This document shows, in pieces, positions 9,003 to 18,482 of a stretch of DNA of 64,000 nt; positions within the stretch are counted from its first letter, which is position 1, and every line of letters begins with the position of its first letter. This stretch comes from an uncultured Marinobacter sp. Lineage in GTDB: Bacteria > Pseudomonadota > Gammaproteobacteria > Pseudomonadales > Oleiphilaceae. The notes beneath the pieces were generated by a model that saw only the letters and a program-made list of their open reading frames with translations, was not told the DNA's origin and made no database searches. The stretch lies in the NCBI RefSeq assembly GCF_946886895.1, contig NZ_CAMPJO010000001.1, positions 496,001 to 560,000 on the forward strand, read 5' to 3'. The translations under genes were made by a program, and so were the position numbers.

Positions 9003-10076
9003 CTACATCCATCCCCTGCGCTTGAAAAACCACAACAAGCCTGAGGTGATCGCAATCATAACACCCCAAACCATGGGGTACCCGAAGTACCAGCCCAGCT
9101 CCGGCATCGCCCACGGGCTGTCAGGGTGCTCGAAGTTCATGCCGTAGACACCCACCACAAAGGTCAGCGGGATGAAAATGGTGGCAATGATGGTCAGCAC
9201 CCGCATGGTTTCGTTGGTGCGCTGGCTGATGCTGGAGAGGTAGATATCGAGCATGCTGGTCGCCATTTCCCGAAAGCTTTCCAGCAGTTCGATAATCTGT
9301 ACGCTGTGGTCGTGGCAGTCCCGGACATAAACCTGGGTGTCGGCGGTGATTAACGGGTCATCGGTGCGCATCAGGCTGGTCAGCATTTCCCGCTGTGGCC
9401 AGAGCACCCGACGGAGCAGCAGCAACTCGCGTTTGAGACCGTGAATCTGGGTCAGGATTCGCTGGTTCGGATTCTCGAGCAATTCCGTTTCCATTTCCTC
9501 GAGCTGGTAGCCAAACTGCTCAAGCACGGGAAACGCCGAATCGGTGATCAAATCCAGCAACGCATAGAGCAGATAGTCGATCTGCCGGGTCGCAAACCGC
9601 CGGTTGTTGGGCTGGCGCATACGCTTACGCACCGGCTCGAACGGATCTTCATCCAGCGGGCACAGGCAGATGAGATAGTTGTGACCGACAAACAGGCTGA
9701 TCTGGACCACCTCCAGGTTCTCACCGTCAAAAAGGGGCATGGCGGCAATGATAAAGAGCTGGTCGTCATAGAGCTCGAGCTTCGGTCGCTGGCCGGTGTT
9801 GAGTACATCCTCCAGAGCCAGGTCGTGCAAATCGAACAGGTCACCGAGGTTGCGCAGGGTGTCCGGGTCGGCCTGGCCGTTCACCTGGATCCAGGTTTTT
9901 GACTCTTTCTCAAGATAATCCCGGCAGTCCGCCGCATCGGCCAGGCTGACCTCCTCTACGTGTTCCTCGCTATAATCAATGAGGTGCAGATTCACCGGTC
10001 GCCTGCCGTCACCCGGAGCGATCAGGGTACCGGGCGCGGTACCGGGGTTGTGATAATGCTTGCTGAAATAGGCCAT
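9003..10076 (-). CDS. corA: CorA-family divalent cation transporter (first copy)
   Basis: Inner-membrane Mg2+/Co2+ channel of the CorA family, 357 aa, working as a pentamer. A large cytoplasmic domain is followed by two C-terminal membrane segments, with the selectivity signature YGMNF at about residue 311 and a basic end (FFKRRGWM). Start ATG 10076 has AGGAA upstream. It differs clearly from the second CorA-like protein at 18483-19436 (357 against 317 aa and little N-terminal likeness), so the two are paralogues rather than a recent duplication. Confidence 0.92.
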   Translation of the reverse strand: MAYFSKHYHNPGTAPGTLIAPGDGRRPVNLHLIDYSEEHVEEVSLADAADCRDYLEKESKTWIQVNGQADPDTLRNLGDLFDLHDLALEDVLNTGQRPKLELYDDQLFIIAAMPLFDGENLEVVQISLFVGHNYLICLCPLDEDPFEPVRKRMRQPNNRRFATRQIDYLLYALLDLITDSAFPVLEQFGYQLEEMETELLENPNQRILTQIHGLKRELLLLRRVLWPQREMLTSLMRTDDPLITADTQVYVRDCHDHSVQIIELLESFREMATSMLDIYLSSISQRTNETMRVLTIIATIFIPLTFVVGVYGMNFEHPDSPWAMPELGWYFGYPMVWGVMIAITSGLLWFFKRRGWM

Positions 10077-10138
10077 GTCGCGTTCCTGTGCACCTTCCCG
10101 GTTGCGGCTCTCTGCCCCAGAGCATAGCAGCTTGCAAC

Positions 10139-11323
10139 TCAGACGGAACCGGTCGGTGGTTTGCCCCGGGCCAGCGACCAGAGCCCGAACACCGGCCCGG
10201 GCACCAGCAGCAACGACACCCAGGCCCCGAGTTCATCCCACAAGCCGCTGGTCAGCCAGATGGCCGGCAGGGTCAGCCCGAAACCCACGGCGTTCATCAC
10301 CGCCAGTGACGAGCCCACCGATTCCCGGGGCGCGGCGGCCGCCGCCAGGGCTGAAAACTGTGGCGAGTCGGCGACCACGCTCAGGCCCCAGACAAGCAAC
10401 AGGACCATCAGTAACACCGGTGAAAACCCCGCCAGCCACGGATAGCCCAGGCAGATCAGGCCGGAGGTTGTCAGCGCGTACCGCGCCACCCATTCGCTGC
10501 CCTTGCTGCGGCTCAGTGCCCCGCCAAGCACACAGCCCGCGGCCCCGATCCCGATAATGGCAAACGCCAGCCAGGAGATCAGTGCGTCCGGCGCGCCCAG
10601 CCGGTCCAGCTCCCGGGCCACAAGCAGCGGCGTCAGCGTCCAGAAGGCGTAGAGTTCCCACATGTGGCCGAAGTAGCCACCGGCCACCGCCCGGAACCTC
10701 GGTACCCTGAGAGCCGCCAGACCCTGGCGAAGCGGCACCGGCCCGCTGCTGGCAGGCAGGTGCGGGCCGTCGCCCAGCAGAAACACCAGGCCACCACCCA
10801 CCACCGCCAACAGGGAGGCCCCCAGCAACGACCACTCCCAGGGCAGGCCCAGCGTGGCACCGCGCATGAGGTGCGGCAGGGCGGTACCCAGTGTCAGCAT
10901 GCCCACCAGCCAGGCCAGGGCGGAACCGGCGTATCGAGGAGTCCAGGCGATGACCAGCTTCATCCCGAGCGGGTAGATACCGGCAAGGCAGAGCCCCGTG
11001 GCGAAGCGCAGCAGGAGGCCCGGGAGCGCCTGGTTCGCCGCCAGCACAAAACCGGCGTTGGTCAGGGCCCCCAACAGGCTGGCGACCAGGAAAATCCGGC
11101 TGGCACCGAACCGGTCCGCCAGGCCCGTCATGGCGAGGGTCAGGGTGCCGGCAATAAAGCCGGCCTGGACCGCCAGGGTCAACTGCCCCAGATCGGATTC
11201 GTTCAGGCCCAGTTCCCGGGAAAACGACAGCCACACGCCGTTAATGCTGAACCAGAGCGAGGTGCCGAACAACTGGGCCACGACGATGGCCGGCAAGGGG
11301 TAACGACGCAGCAATTCAATCAT
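10139..11323 (-). CDS. Major facilitator superfamily transporter, substrate unknown
   Basis: Twelve-segment inner-membrane protein of 394 aa. The GLADRFGASR loop between segments 2 and 3 is the MFS motif A, and GTSLWFSINGVW opens segment 1. Nothing in the sequence fixes the substrate. It lies 82 bases downstream of arsJ on the same strand, so it may be read as the tail of the arsenic operon, but no terminator or overlap decides this. The ribosome-binding site of ATG 11323 is weak. Confidence 0.8.
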   Translation of the reverse strand: MIELLRRYPLPAIVVAQLFGTSLWFSINGVWLSFSRELGLNESDLGQLTLAVQAGFIAGTLTLAMTGLADRFGASRIFLVASLLGALTNAGFVLAANQALPGLLLRFATGLCLAGIYPLGMKLVIAWTPRYAGSALAWLVGMLTLGTALPHLMRGATLGLPWEWSLLGASLLAVVGGGLVFLLGDGPHLPASSGPVPLRQGLAALRVPRFRAVAGGYFGHMWELYAFWTLTPLLVARELDRLGAPDALISWLAFAIIGIGAAGCVLGGALSRSKGSEWVARYALTTSGLICLGYPWLAGFSPVLLMVLLLVWGLSVVADSPQFSALAAAAAPRESVGSSLAVMNAVGFGLTLPAIWLTSGLWDELGAWVSLLLVPGPVFGLWSLARGKPPTGSV

Positions 11324-11405
11324 TGTTATTGTCTTTTCGGGGATGTCGTAACAAGACTATACCGGCGAAACCGGTGGAGCCCATGCGACTTTGGTTGCTT
11401 TCGGC

Positions 11406-12599
11406 TTAAACAGTGGCCTGCCGCCGGTCCGGCAACAGAACCGACATCAGGGCTGCCACCGTCACCAGCAGCGCCGAAATCCACAGGCACGCTGCGAGGC
11501 CATAGGCCTGATAGACCCAGCCGGACAGAAGGGTGCCCAGCAACCGGCCGGCGGCATTGGACATGTAGTAGAAGCCCACATCCAGGGAGGCGCCATCGGC
11601 CCGGGCGTAGCTGACAATCAGGTAGCTGTGCAGGGAGGAGTTGATGGCGAACAGTACGCCAAACAGCAGTAATCCACCAATCACCACCAACTGGGGTGAC
11701 CAGCCCACCGTCAGGCCAGCGGCAATGGCGGCGGGCACCAGGGCCAGGGCAGCGGCCCAGAGCACCGCCGGCTGCCTGCCTTCCATCGTGCCGGTGATTT
11801 TCGGCGCAATGGTCTGGATAAAACCATAACCGATAATCCAGGTGGCCATGAAGCCACCCACTTTCCAGAAATCCCAGCCAAACACGGTATGCAGGTAAAC
11901 CGGCAGCGCCACCACAAACCACACATCCCGGGCACCGAACAGAAACATCCGGGCGGCAGACAGCACGTTGATGGCCCGGCTCTTGGACAGGATCTCACTG
12001 AATTTCGGCTTTGCCTTGCTCTTACCCAGATCCTGCCCGAGCAGGAACAGGCTGGCCAGCCAGACCAGGCCGAGAGCCACGGCCATAATAATCACCGCAC
12101 CCTTGAAGCCTGCCGCCATCAGCAGCACGCCACCGAGGAAGAAACCCACCCCTTTCAGGGTATTCTTGGAGCCGGTCAGAATCGCCACCCATTTATACAG
12201 GGTTCCTTGTCGCTCATCCGGCACCAGCAGTTTGATGCCGCTCTTGGCGGACATCTTGTTCAGATCCTTGGCAATGCCGGATATCGCCTGCGCGGCCATC
12301 ACCCAGGGCACGGTCAGCATCGCCGCCGGTACCGCCAGCATGGCCAGCGCGGCTATCTGCAGGAACAACCCGATGTTCATGGTACGGTTCAGACCCCAGC
12401 GGGCCCCCAGGTAACCCCCAACCAGGTTGGTTACCACCCCGAAGAACTCATAGAAGATAAACAGCAGCGCGATTTCCAGCGGCGAATAGCCGAGCTGGTG
12501 GAAATGCAATACCACCAGCATCCGCAGGGCCCCGTCCGTCAGCGTGAAGGCCCAGTAGTTGCCGGTAATGACCAGGTACTGGCGGATGGCAGCGCTCAT
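11406..12599 (-). CDS. arsJ: ArsJ organoarsenical efflux transporter
   Basis: MFS-type membrane protein of 397 aa starting MSAAIRQYLVITGNYWAFTLTDGALRMLVV, typical of ArsJ. ArsJ exports 1-arseno-3-phosphoglycerate, which the partner GAPDH makes from arsenate and glyceraldehyde 3-phosphate; the product breaks down outside to arsenate, giving resistance. The gene begins one base after the stop of that GAPDH gene and has no strong site of its own, so translation is probably coupled. The gap-arsJ pairing is the main support for the name, together with the N-terminal sequence. Confidence 0.88.
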   Translation of the reverse strand: MSAAIRQYLVITGNYWAFTLTDGALRMLVVLHFHQLGYSPLEIALLFIFYEFFGVVTNLVGGYLGARWGLNRTMNIGLFLQIAALAMLAVPAAMLTVPWVMAAQAISGIAKDLNKMSAKSGIKLLVPDERQGTLYKWVAILTGSKNTLKGVGFFLGGVLLMAAGFKGAVIIMAVALGLVWLASLFLLGQDLGKSKAKPKFSEILSKSRAINVLSAARMFLFGARDVWFVVALPVYLHTVFGWDFWKVGGFMATWIIGYGFIQTIAPKITGTMEGRQPAVLWAAALALVPAAIAAGLTVGWSPQLVVIGGLLLFGVLFAINSSLHSYLIVSYARADGASLDVGFYYMSNAAGRLLGTLLSGWVYQAYGLAACLWISALLVTVAALMSVLLPDRRQATV

Positions 12600-12600
12600 A

Positions 12601-13605
12601 TCAGGCAGACCCGACCTTGCGCGCCAGTTCGGCGGTGCGGTTGGCGTAGCCCCACTCGTTGTCGTACCAGGCGTAGATTTTCACCTGGGTGCCGTTGACC
12701 ACCATGGTGGACAGGGCATCGACGATGGACGAGCGTGGGTCGGTCTTGTAATCAATGGACACCAGCGGGCGTTCTTCATAGCCCAGAATGCCTTTGAGTT
12801 CGCCTTCGGCCGTTTCTTTCAGCAGTTGGTTCACGGTGTCACGGTCCGTGGCTTTCTCCACCTCAAACACACAGTCAGTCAAAGACGCATTGGTCAGCGG
12901 AATCCGCACCGCATGGCCATCCAGCCGGCCTTTCAGTTCCGGGAAAATCTCGATGATTGCCGTGGCGGAGCCGGTGGTGGTCGGGATCAGAGAACTGCCG
13001 CAGGCCCGGGCCCGACGCGGATCCTTGTGGGGCGCATCGAGAATAGTCTGGGTGTTGGTCAGGCTGTGAATGGTGGTGATGGAGCCGTGCTTGATGCCCA
13101 GTTTCTCGTGGATAACCTTCACGACAGGTGCCAGGCAGTTAGTGGTGCATGAGGCCGCGGTTACGATACGGTCATTGGCCGGGTCGAACACCTCTTCGTT
13201 CACACCCATGGTGATGTTCTTCGCCCCGGACTCCTTCACCGGTGCAGTCACAACTACCCGCTTCACGCCCTGATCCAGATAGCCCTGCAGCACCTTCACG
13301 GTTTTGTTGATGCCGCTGGCTTCAATCACCAGATCACAACCCGACCAGTCGGTATCGCCAATCGCCTTGTTGCGGGTGACGCGGATGCGCCGGCCTTCGA
13401 TCACCATGTCGTCGCCGTCGGCGCCCGCCTCAAAGTTCCAACGGCCATGGACACTGTCGAAATTCAGCAGGTGCGCCAGGGTGGCGGCGTCGGCACCGGG
13501 GTCGTTAATGGCGACAAATTCCATATCCGGCCAGCCCCAGGCAGCGCGCAGCGCCAGGCGGCCAATGCGGCCAAATCCATTAATGCCGACCTTTATCTTG
13601 CTCAT
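12601..13605 (-). CDS. ArsJ-associated glyceraldehyde-3-phosphate dehydrogenase
   Basis: GAPDH of 334 aa with NAD-binding INGFGRIGR, catalytic cysteine in ASCTTN (about residue 152) and partner histidine in the following helix region. In this context it is expected to work on arsenate in place of phosphate, making 1-arseno-3-phosphoglycerate for ArsJ. It starts at ATG 13605 with AGGAG seven bases upstream, 66 bases after the arsC-arsR fusion. The sequence itself would also suit glycolysis; the arsenic role rests on the operon. Confidence 0.92.
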   Translation of the reverse strand: MSKIKVGINGFGRIGRLALRAAWGWPDMEFVAINDPGADAATLAHLLNFDSVHGRWNFEAGADGDDMVIEGRRIRVTRNKAIGDTDWSGCDLVIEASGINKTVKVLQGYLDQGVKRVVVTAPVKESGAKNITMGVNEEVFDPANDRIVTAASCTTNCLAPVVKVIHEKLGIKHGSITTIHSLTNTQTILDAPHKDPRRARACGSSLIPTTTGSATAIIEIFPELKGRLDGHAVRIPLTNASLTDCVFEVEKATDRDTVNQLLKETAEGELKGILGYEERPLVSIDYKTDPRSSIVDALSTMVVNGTQVKIYAWYDNEWGYANRTAELARKVGSA

Positions 13606-13671
13606 GTTTTACTCCTGTTGACTCTGACTCCGTGCAAAAGCGAGGGGGCAGGTTGATGTTTTAACTAACCG

Positions 13672-14436
13672 TCAAATAAACCTGACAACGGGCCTGTCAG
13701 TCATGGCTGCAAGCCGTTCGAGTTCGGTCTTGATCAGGGTTGGATTGCCTTCGGACGTTTCGTCCAGTACCCGCAACAACCAGTGCGGCAATCGCGGGCT
13801 CAGGGAATAGTAAACCCACTGGCCCTGGCGCTCGGTGTCCAGCAACCCTGCGTCTCGAAGAGTGGCCAGATGGCGGCTGGCCTTGGGCTGAGGGATATCC
13901 AGGGCTTCTGTCAGCTCGCAGACACACAGCTTTTTCTGTTCCCGAATCAGCATCAGCGCGGCCAGGCGCAGTTCGTCACCAAGGGCTTTGAATATCGACA
14001 CCGGGTCGAAGTTTTCCGGTTTCATGCCAGTCTGTTTGCGGTGCACCAGGGTGAACAGGCCAATGCGCTCACGAATTTCTTTCAGTGTCAGCGCGAAAGT
14101 GGCGTGACGTCCTGCCGGCACCGGATCGGGAAAATCCCAGGCAATCTGCTGAGCCGGCTGGCACACGGTTCCGCACTCCTGCGATGCTTTTTCGCAAAGG
14201 GTAATCACGTAATCCCAGTGTTCACCTTCCAGATCGGCCAGCGGCTTACTATGCAGTCCGTCCACCGAATAGCCCGCTTCCTCAAGAACCTGAATAGCCA
14301 TCGGGTGGGGCTTTTCGGGCTGGGTGCCCGCACTGGCCACTTCAAACTGGTCACCGGCCATTTCCCGCAGCAAGGCTTCGGCCATCAGAGATCGCGCGCT
14401 GTTGGCGGTGCAGACAAACAAGACCCGGCGCTTCAT
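13672..14436 (-). CDS. Fused arsenate reductase (LMW-PTP type) and ArsR repressor
   Basis: A single 254-aa chain. The N-terminal half is a thioredoxin-coupled ArsC: the P-loop CTANSAR (Cys9 to Arg15) and the two resolving cysteines in TLCEKASQEC are present. The C-terminal half (about 145-235) is an ArsR winged-helix repressor with the arsenite-binding KLCVCEL motif and recognition helix PKASRHLATLRDAG. Reduction of arsenate and sensing of the arsenite product are thus joined in one protein. I chose ATG 14436 because GAGGAA sits eight bases upstream; ATG 14442 would place that site only two or three bases away. It heads the minus-strand operon. Confidence 0.92.
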   Translation of the reverse strand: MKRRVLFVCTANSARSLMAEALLREMAGDQFEVASAGTQPEKPHPMAIQVLEEAGYSVDGLHSKPLADLEGEHWDYVITLCEKASQECGTVCQPAQQIAWDFPDPVPAGRHATFALTLKEIRERIGLFTLVHRKQTGMKPENFDPVSIFKALGDELRLAALMLIREQKKLCVCELTEALDIPQPKASRHLATLRDAGLLDTERQGQWVYYSLSPRLPHWLLRVLDETSEGNPTLIKTELERLAAMTDRPVVRFI

Positions 14437-14448
14437 ATCCATTTCCTC

Positions 14449-14490
14449 GCATATACTATTTTATGCATATTTATTTTAGTGCATACTAGT
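14449..14490. promoter_or_regulatory. Putative ArsR operator in the divergent ars promoter region
   Basis: An AT-rich stretch between the divergent arsC-arsR and arsH genes holds GCATA at 14449, 14465 and 14481, exactly 16 bases apart. The first two copies extend to the related 16-mers GCATATACTATTTTAT and GCATATTTATTTTAGT; the palindrome TATGCATA lies at 14462-14469. Such ATGCAT-rich sites fit known ArsR operators, and the location would allow one repressor to control both transcripts. Assignment is inferred. Confidence 0.6.
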
Positions 14491-14522
14491 CTCAAGTTTT
14501 TCACGAGTAAAGAGACAATTTC

Positions 14523-15245
14523 ATGACAGTAAGCCTTGAGGATCTTCCTAATATCGACCGGGAACAATTCAGCCCGCCGTCGACAGAAAAGGTGTTTGCC
14601 GAACAACGATCGTCACATTCCCCGCGCATTCTGTTGCTCTACGGCTCCCTGCGGGAACGCTCATTCAGCCGCCTTGCCGTTGAAGAAGCCGCCCGCTTGC
14701 TGGAAGCCATGGGCGCAGAGACACGCGTCTTTAATCCGCGCGGCCTGCCCCTGGCCGATGCCGAAGACGCATCGCACCCGAAGGTTCGGGAATTGCGGGA
14801 ACTGGCGGAATGGTCTGAAGGCATGGTGTGGTGTTCGCCGGAGCGCCATGGCGCCATGACCGGCATCATGAAAACCCAGATCGACTGGATTCCCCTCTCC
14901 ATCGGCGGCATGCGCCCTACCCAGGGCAAGACCCTGGCCGTGATGCAGGTATGCGGTGGCTCACAGTCCTTCAACGCCGTAAACCAGTTGAGGGTGCTCG
15001 GCCGCTGGATGCGGATGGTGACCATCCCTAACCAGTCCTCGGTACCCAAGGCGTTTATGGAATTTGATGACAATGACCGAATGAAACCCTCGCCCTTTTA
15101 CAACCGGATCGTGGACGTTATGGAGGAACTGGTTAAATTCACCCTGCTGATACGGGGTCGCAGCGATTACCTGACCGACCGCTACTCTGAACGGGTAGAA
15201 AGTGCCGAGGCCGTATCAAAACGCGTCAATCAGCGGTCCATATGA
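14523..15245 (+). CDS. arsH: ArsH organoarsenical oxidase (NADPH-dependent FMN reductase)
   Basis: Flavoprotein of 240 aa that oxidises toxic trivalent methylated or aromatic arsenicals with NADPH and FMN. The FMN-binding motif [13 protein letters not shown] (phosphate loop) and the [18 protein letters not shown] and [13 protein letters not shown] segments are characteristic of ArsH. It is the first gene on the plus side of the divergent ars region and ends only ten bases before the ACR3 start, whose ribosome-binding site overlaps its stop. Confidence 0.95.
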   Translation: MTVSLEDLPNIDREQFSPPSTEKVFAEQRSSHSPRILLLYGSLRERSFSRLAVEEAARLLEAMGAETRVFNPRGLPLADAEDASHPKVRELRELAEWSEGMVWCSPERHGAMTGIMKTQIDWIPLSIGGMRPTQGKTLAVMQVCGGSQSFNAVNQLRVLGRWMRMVTIPNQSSVPKAFMEFDDNDRMKPSPFYNRIVDVMEELVKFTLLIRGRSDYLTDRYSERVESAEAVSKRVNQRSI

Positions 15246-15255
15246 GGGTTTAACC

Positions 15256-16326
15256 GTGAGTAACATGACAGACGTCAGTCAAACCGAAGGCACCAGCGGT
15301 GGCATGGACCTGTTCGGCAGGTATCTGTCGGCCTGGGTGGCCCTGGCCATCATCGCGGGCGTGGCACTGGGCCAGTTGGCACCCTCGGTACCGGCAACTC
15401 TGTCCCGCTTCGAGTACGCCCAGGTCTCCATCCCCATCGCCATACTGATCTGGGCGATGATTTTTCCAATGATGGCTCAAATTGATTTCAGCGCGGTGGT
15501 GGGTGTCAGAAATGAGCCAAAGGGCCTGGCGATTACCACCATCGTAAACTGGCTGATCAAGCCGTTCACCATGTTTGCCATTGCCTGGTTTTTCCTGATG
15601 GTGGTATTCGAGCCCCTGATTGCCCCGCAACTGGCCAGTGAGTATCTGGCAGGGGCCATTCTGCTGGGTGCCGCACCCTGCACGGCCATGGTGTTTGTCT
15701 GGAGCCACCTCACCAAAGGCGATGCCGCCTATACCCTGGTGCAGGTGTCCCTGAACGACCTCATCATGCTCTTTGCCTTCGCGCCGATTGTCGTGTTCCT
15801 GCTCGGTATTTCCGACATTCAGGTCCCCTGGGATACGGTGCTTCTGTCAGTGGTGCTGTATATCGTGATACCGCTGACCGCCGGCTATCTGACCCGCCGC
15901 ACACTCATCGCCCGGCACGGGCAGCGCTGGTACGACGACGTGTTCATGAAACGCCTGAGCCCGGTCACGCCTGGAGCCCTGATTGTTACCCTGGTGTTGC
16001 TGTTTGCCTTCCAGGGCGACGTCATACTGAACAACCCCCTCCACATTCTTCTGATAGCCATCCCACTGATCGTGCAGACCTTCCTGATCTTCTTCCTGGC
16101 CTATGGCTGGGCCAGGCTCTGGAATGTACGCCACTGCATCGCGGCACCTGGCGCCATGATCGGCGCCAGCAATTTCTTCGAACTGGCCGTAGCGGCCGCC
16201 ATCGCCCTGTTCGGCCTGCATTCCGGTGCGGCCCTCGCTGCCGTCGTCGGCGTACTGGTGGAAGTGCCGCTGATGCTGGCACTGGTGCGCCTCGCCAATA
16301 ATACCCGGGACCGTTTCCCGGCCTGA
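15256..16326 (+). CDS. ACR3 family arsenite efflux transporter
   Basis: Ten-segment inner-membrane arsenite permease of 356 aa. The conserved cysteine needed for arsenite transport is in GAAPCTAMVFVWS (Cys142), and the second conserved region GAMIGASNFFELAVA is present. Start GTG 15256 has GAGGG seven bases upstream overlapping the arsH stop; ATG 15265, three codons on, is the alternative. Length is close to other ACR3 proteins. Often labelled arsB in genomes although unrelated to ArsB. Confidence 0.95.
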   Translation: MSNMTDVSQTEGTSGGMDLFGRYLSAWVALAIIAGVALGQLAPSVPATLSRFEYAQVSIPIAILIWAMIFPMMAQIDFSAVVGVRNEPKGLAITTIVNWLIKPFTMFAIAWFFLMVVFEPLIAPQLASEYLAGAILLGAAPCTAMVFVWSHLTKGDAAYTLVQVSLNDLIMLFAFAPIVVFLLGISDIQVPWDTVLLSVVLYIVIPLTAGYLTRRTLIARHGQRWYDDVFMKRLSPVTPGALIVTLVLLFAFQGDVILNNPLHILLIAIPLIVQTFLIFFLAYGWARLWNVRHCIAAPGAMIGASNFFELAVAAAIALFGLHSGAALAAVVGVLVEVPLMLALVRLANNTRDRFPA

Positions 16327-16351
16327 ATCCCCCTGCTCACAGGAGCCTGAC

Positions 16352-17548
16352 ATGCCTGCCGAACCTGTTCCGCCCAGACGCATCCGGGAAATCTTTGTGG
16401 CCTTCCTGGCTCTGGGCCTGACCTCCTTCGGAGGACCTGCAGCCCATCTGGGTTATTTCCACCATCAGTTTGTCGTCCGGCGCCGCTGGCTGTCAGAACA
16501 GGATTATGCCGATCTCGTGGCGCTCTGCCAGTTCCTGCCTGGTCCGGCCAGCAGCCAGGTCGGCTTTGCTATCGGTATGATGCGCGGGGGCGGCTGGGGC
16601 GCAGCGGCCGCCTGGGCCGCTTTTACCCTGCCATCGGCCTTCGTTCTGGTTGCCTTTGCGCTGAGCGCCAGCCTGCTGGACGGGCCGGTCAGCCAGGGCA
16701 TCATTCACGGCCTGAAAGTGGCGGCCGTCGCGATTGTCGCGCACGCTGTCTCGGGTATGGCCCGGAACCTGTGCCCCGACCGGCAACGGGCCGGCATCGC
16801 CCTGGTCGCAGTTCTGCTGGTCATACTGGCCGGAGGCGCTCTGAGCCAGGTCTCGGCCATGGTGATCGGTGCCGTGGCTGGCCTCCTGTTTTGCAGGAAG
16901 CACAACGGCACGGACCCCGGCCATTCCCGGCTTTCCGTGTCCGACCGGGCTGGCCGCTGGGCGGCGTTTTTCTTCACGGTACTGCTGCTGGGCTTGCCAC
17001 TGCTGGCGTGGCTGGCACCTTCCAACCTGACCGAAATGATGGATGCCTTCTACCGGACCGGCGCCCTGGTGTTCGGCGGTGGCCATGTGATACTGCCCTT
17101 GCTGGAGGCCGAAGTTGTTCAGACTGGCTGGATCACCCCGGACCAGTTTCTTACCGGCTACGGGGCCGCCCAGGCGATTCCGGGGCCACTGTTTACCTTC
17201 TCCGCCTATCTGGGCGCAGTCCTGGAACCAACGGCACCCTGGCGGTGGGCGGCCATGGCCCTGGTAATGATCTTCCTGCCTGGACTGCTTCTGCTCGTCG
17301 CGGTGCTGCCCCGCTGGAACAACTTCCGGCGCTGGGAAAGCGCACAGGCCCTGATGCGCGGCGCCAATGCCGCCGTGGTCGGCATTCTGGGAGCCGCACT
17401 CTACCAGCCAGTCTGGACCAGCGCGATTCTGGGCCCACAGGACTTCGCCCTGGCGCTCACCGGCTTTCTGTTGCTCAGCGTGTGGAAGTTGTCAGCCTGG
17501 GCCGTGGTGATCGTCATGGCCGGCGGCGGGCTGCTCATCGGCGCGTGA
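16352..17548 (+). CDS. chrA: Chromate transporter ChrA
   Basis: CHR-family membrane protein of 398 aa that expels chromate from the cell. It has both halves of the long-chain form: the first with LGLTSFGGPAAHLGYF and LCQFLPGPASSQVGFAIG, the second with GALVFGGGHVILPLLE and GYGAAQAIPGPLFTFSAYLG. The FGG, PGP and GGH motifs are as expected. Start ATG 16352 has AGGAG upstream. It follows acr3 by 25 bases, so it probably belongs to the same transcript, joining chromate to arsenic resistance. Confidence 0.95.
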   Translation: MPAEPVPPRRIREIFVAFLALGLTSFGGPAAHLGYFHHQFVVRRRWLSEQDYADLVALCQFLPGPASSQVGFAIGMMRGGGWGAAAAWAAFTLPSAFVLVAFALSASLLDGPVSQGIIHGLKVAAVAIVAHAVSGMARNLCPDRQRAGIALVAVLLVILAGGALSQVSAMVIGAVAGLLFCRKHNGTDPGHSRLSVSDRAGRWAAFFFTVLLLGLPLLAWLAPSNLTEMMDAFYRTGALVFGGGHVILPLLEAEVVQTGWITPDQFLTGYGAAQAIPGPLFTFSAYLGAVLEPTAPWRWAAMALVMIFLPGLLLLVAVLPRWNNFRRWESAQALMRGANAAVVGILGAALYQPVWTSAILGPQDFALALTGFLLLSVWKLSAWAVVIVMAGGGLLIGA

Positions 17549-17573
17549 CCGGGCGCCTGTTCAGCCCGGTCAC
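17545..17573 (+). terminator. Hairpin overlapping the chrA stop
   Basis: A perfect 10-bp stem, 17545-17554 with 17564-17573, includes the chrA TGA. No T-run follows, so intrinsic termination is uncertain; it could mark the end of the arsH-acr3-chrA transcript. Confidence 0.45.
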
Positions 17574-17639
17574 CGCCTGATACCATCGCCCGCTAATCAG
17601 TATGGAGAGACAGGCTCTCCGCCAGACGGACGGAACACC

Positions 17640-18440
17640 ATGGATTTTTTTCAGGCTTTTTTCCTCGGCATCCTGCAAGGGTTGACCGAATTCCTGCCCA
17701 TTTCCAGCTCCGCTCACCTGATCCTGACGCCGGCCATCTTCGACTGGACCGACCAGGGCGTGGGCTTTGACCTTGCCGTTCACGTGGGCACCTTGCTCGC
17801 GGTGGTTCTGTATTTTCGCTCCGACGTGCTGGGCCTGACCCGGGACGGCCTGCAATCGCTGGCCCAGCGACGGTTCATCGGCCGCGGCAACCTGGCCTGG
17901 TTTCTGGTGATCGGCACCATTCCCGCTGGCCTCGCCGGCCTCGCCCTGCTCGATTTGATCGACAACGAGCTCCGATCCGTGGACATTATTTTCGCCACCA
18001 CCCTGCTGTTTGGTCTGCTGCTGGGCTGGGCGGACTGGCGCCCCAACAAGGGCCGGCCACTGGATTCCCTGACCTGGAAAGACGCCCTGCTGGTCGGCTG
18101 CGCCCAGGCCCTGGCGTTGGTACCCGGCACTTCCCGCTCCGGCGCCACCATCACCGCCGGCCTGCTGCTGGGCCTGAGCCGCGAGGCTGCGTCCCGCTTT
18201 TCCTTCCTGCTCGCAATCCCGATCACGACACTGGCATCGGCCGTTAAATTGCTGGAAGTGGCCGCGTCCGAGACCGTGGTGGACTGGACCGGCTTCCTGA
18301 TCGGCGGCGTCACCTCCTTTATCATGGCCATCACCGCCATCCATTTCTTCCTGAAATGGCTCAACACAGTGGGCATGTGGCCGTACGTGATCTACCGCAT
18401 CCTCCTCGCCATTGTCATTTATGTGTTGTTGATGCACTAA
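17640..18440 (+). CDS. uppP: Undecaprenyl-diphosphatase UppP (BacA)
   Basis: Multi-pass inner-membrane enzyme of 266 aa that removes a phosphate from undecaprenyl diphosphate to recycle the lipid carrier for peptidoglycan and other envelope polymers; high dose gives bacitracin resistance. The two signature regions LQGLTEFLPISSSAHL (catalytic Glu and Ser) and ALVPGTSRSGATI (catalytic Arg) are intact. Length is normal. Confidence 0.97.
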   Translation: MDFFQAFFLGILQGLTEFLPISSSAHLILTPAIFDWTDQGVGFDLAVHVGTLLAVVLYFRSDVLGLTRDGLQSLAQRRFIGRGNLAWFLVIGTIPAGLAGLALLDLIDNELRSVDIIFATTLLFGLLLGWADWRPNKGRPLDSLTWKDALLVGCAQALALVPGTSRSGATITAGLLLGLSREAASRFSFLLAIPITTLASAVKLLEVAASETVVDWTGFLIGGVTSFIMAITAIHFFLKWLNTVGMWPYVIYRILLAIVIYVLLMH

Positions 18441-18482
18441 ACTCAGGGCACACCTTTCATTCGCTGAGGTAGGAGCCGGTTT

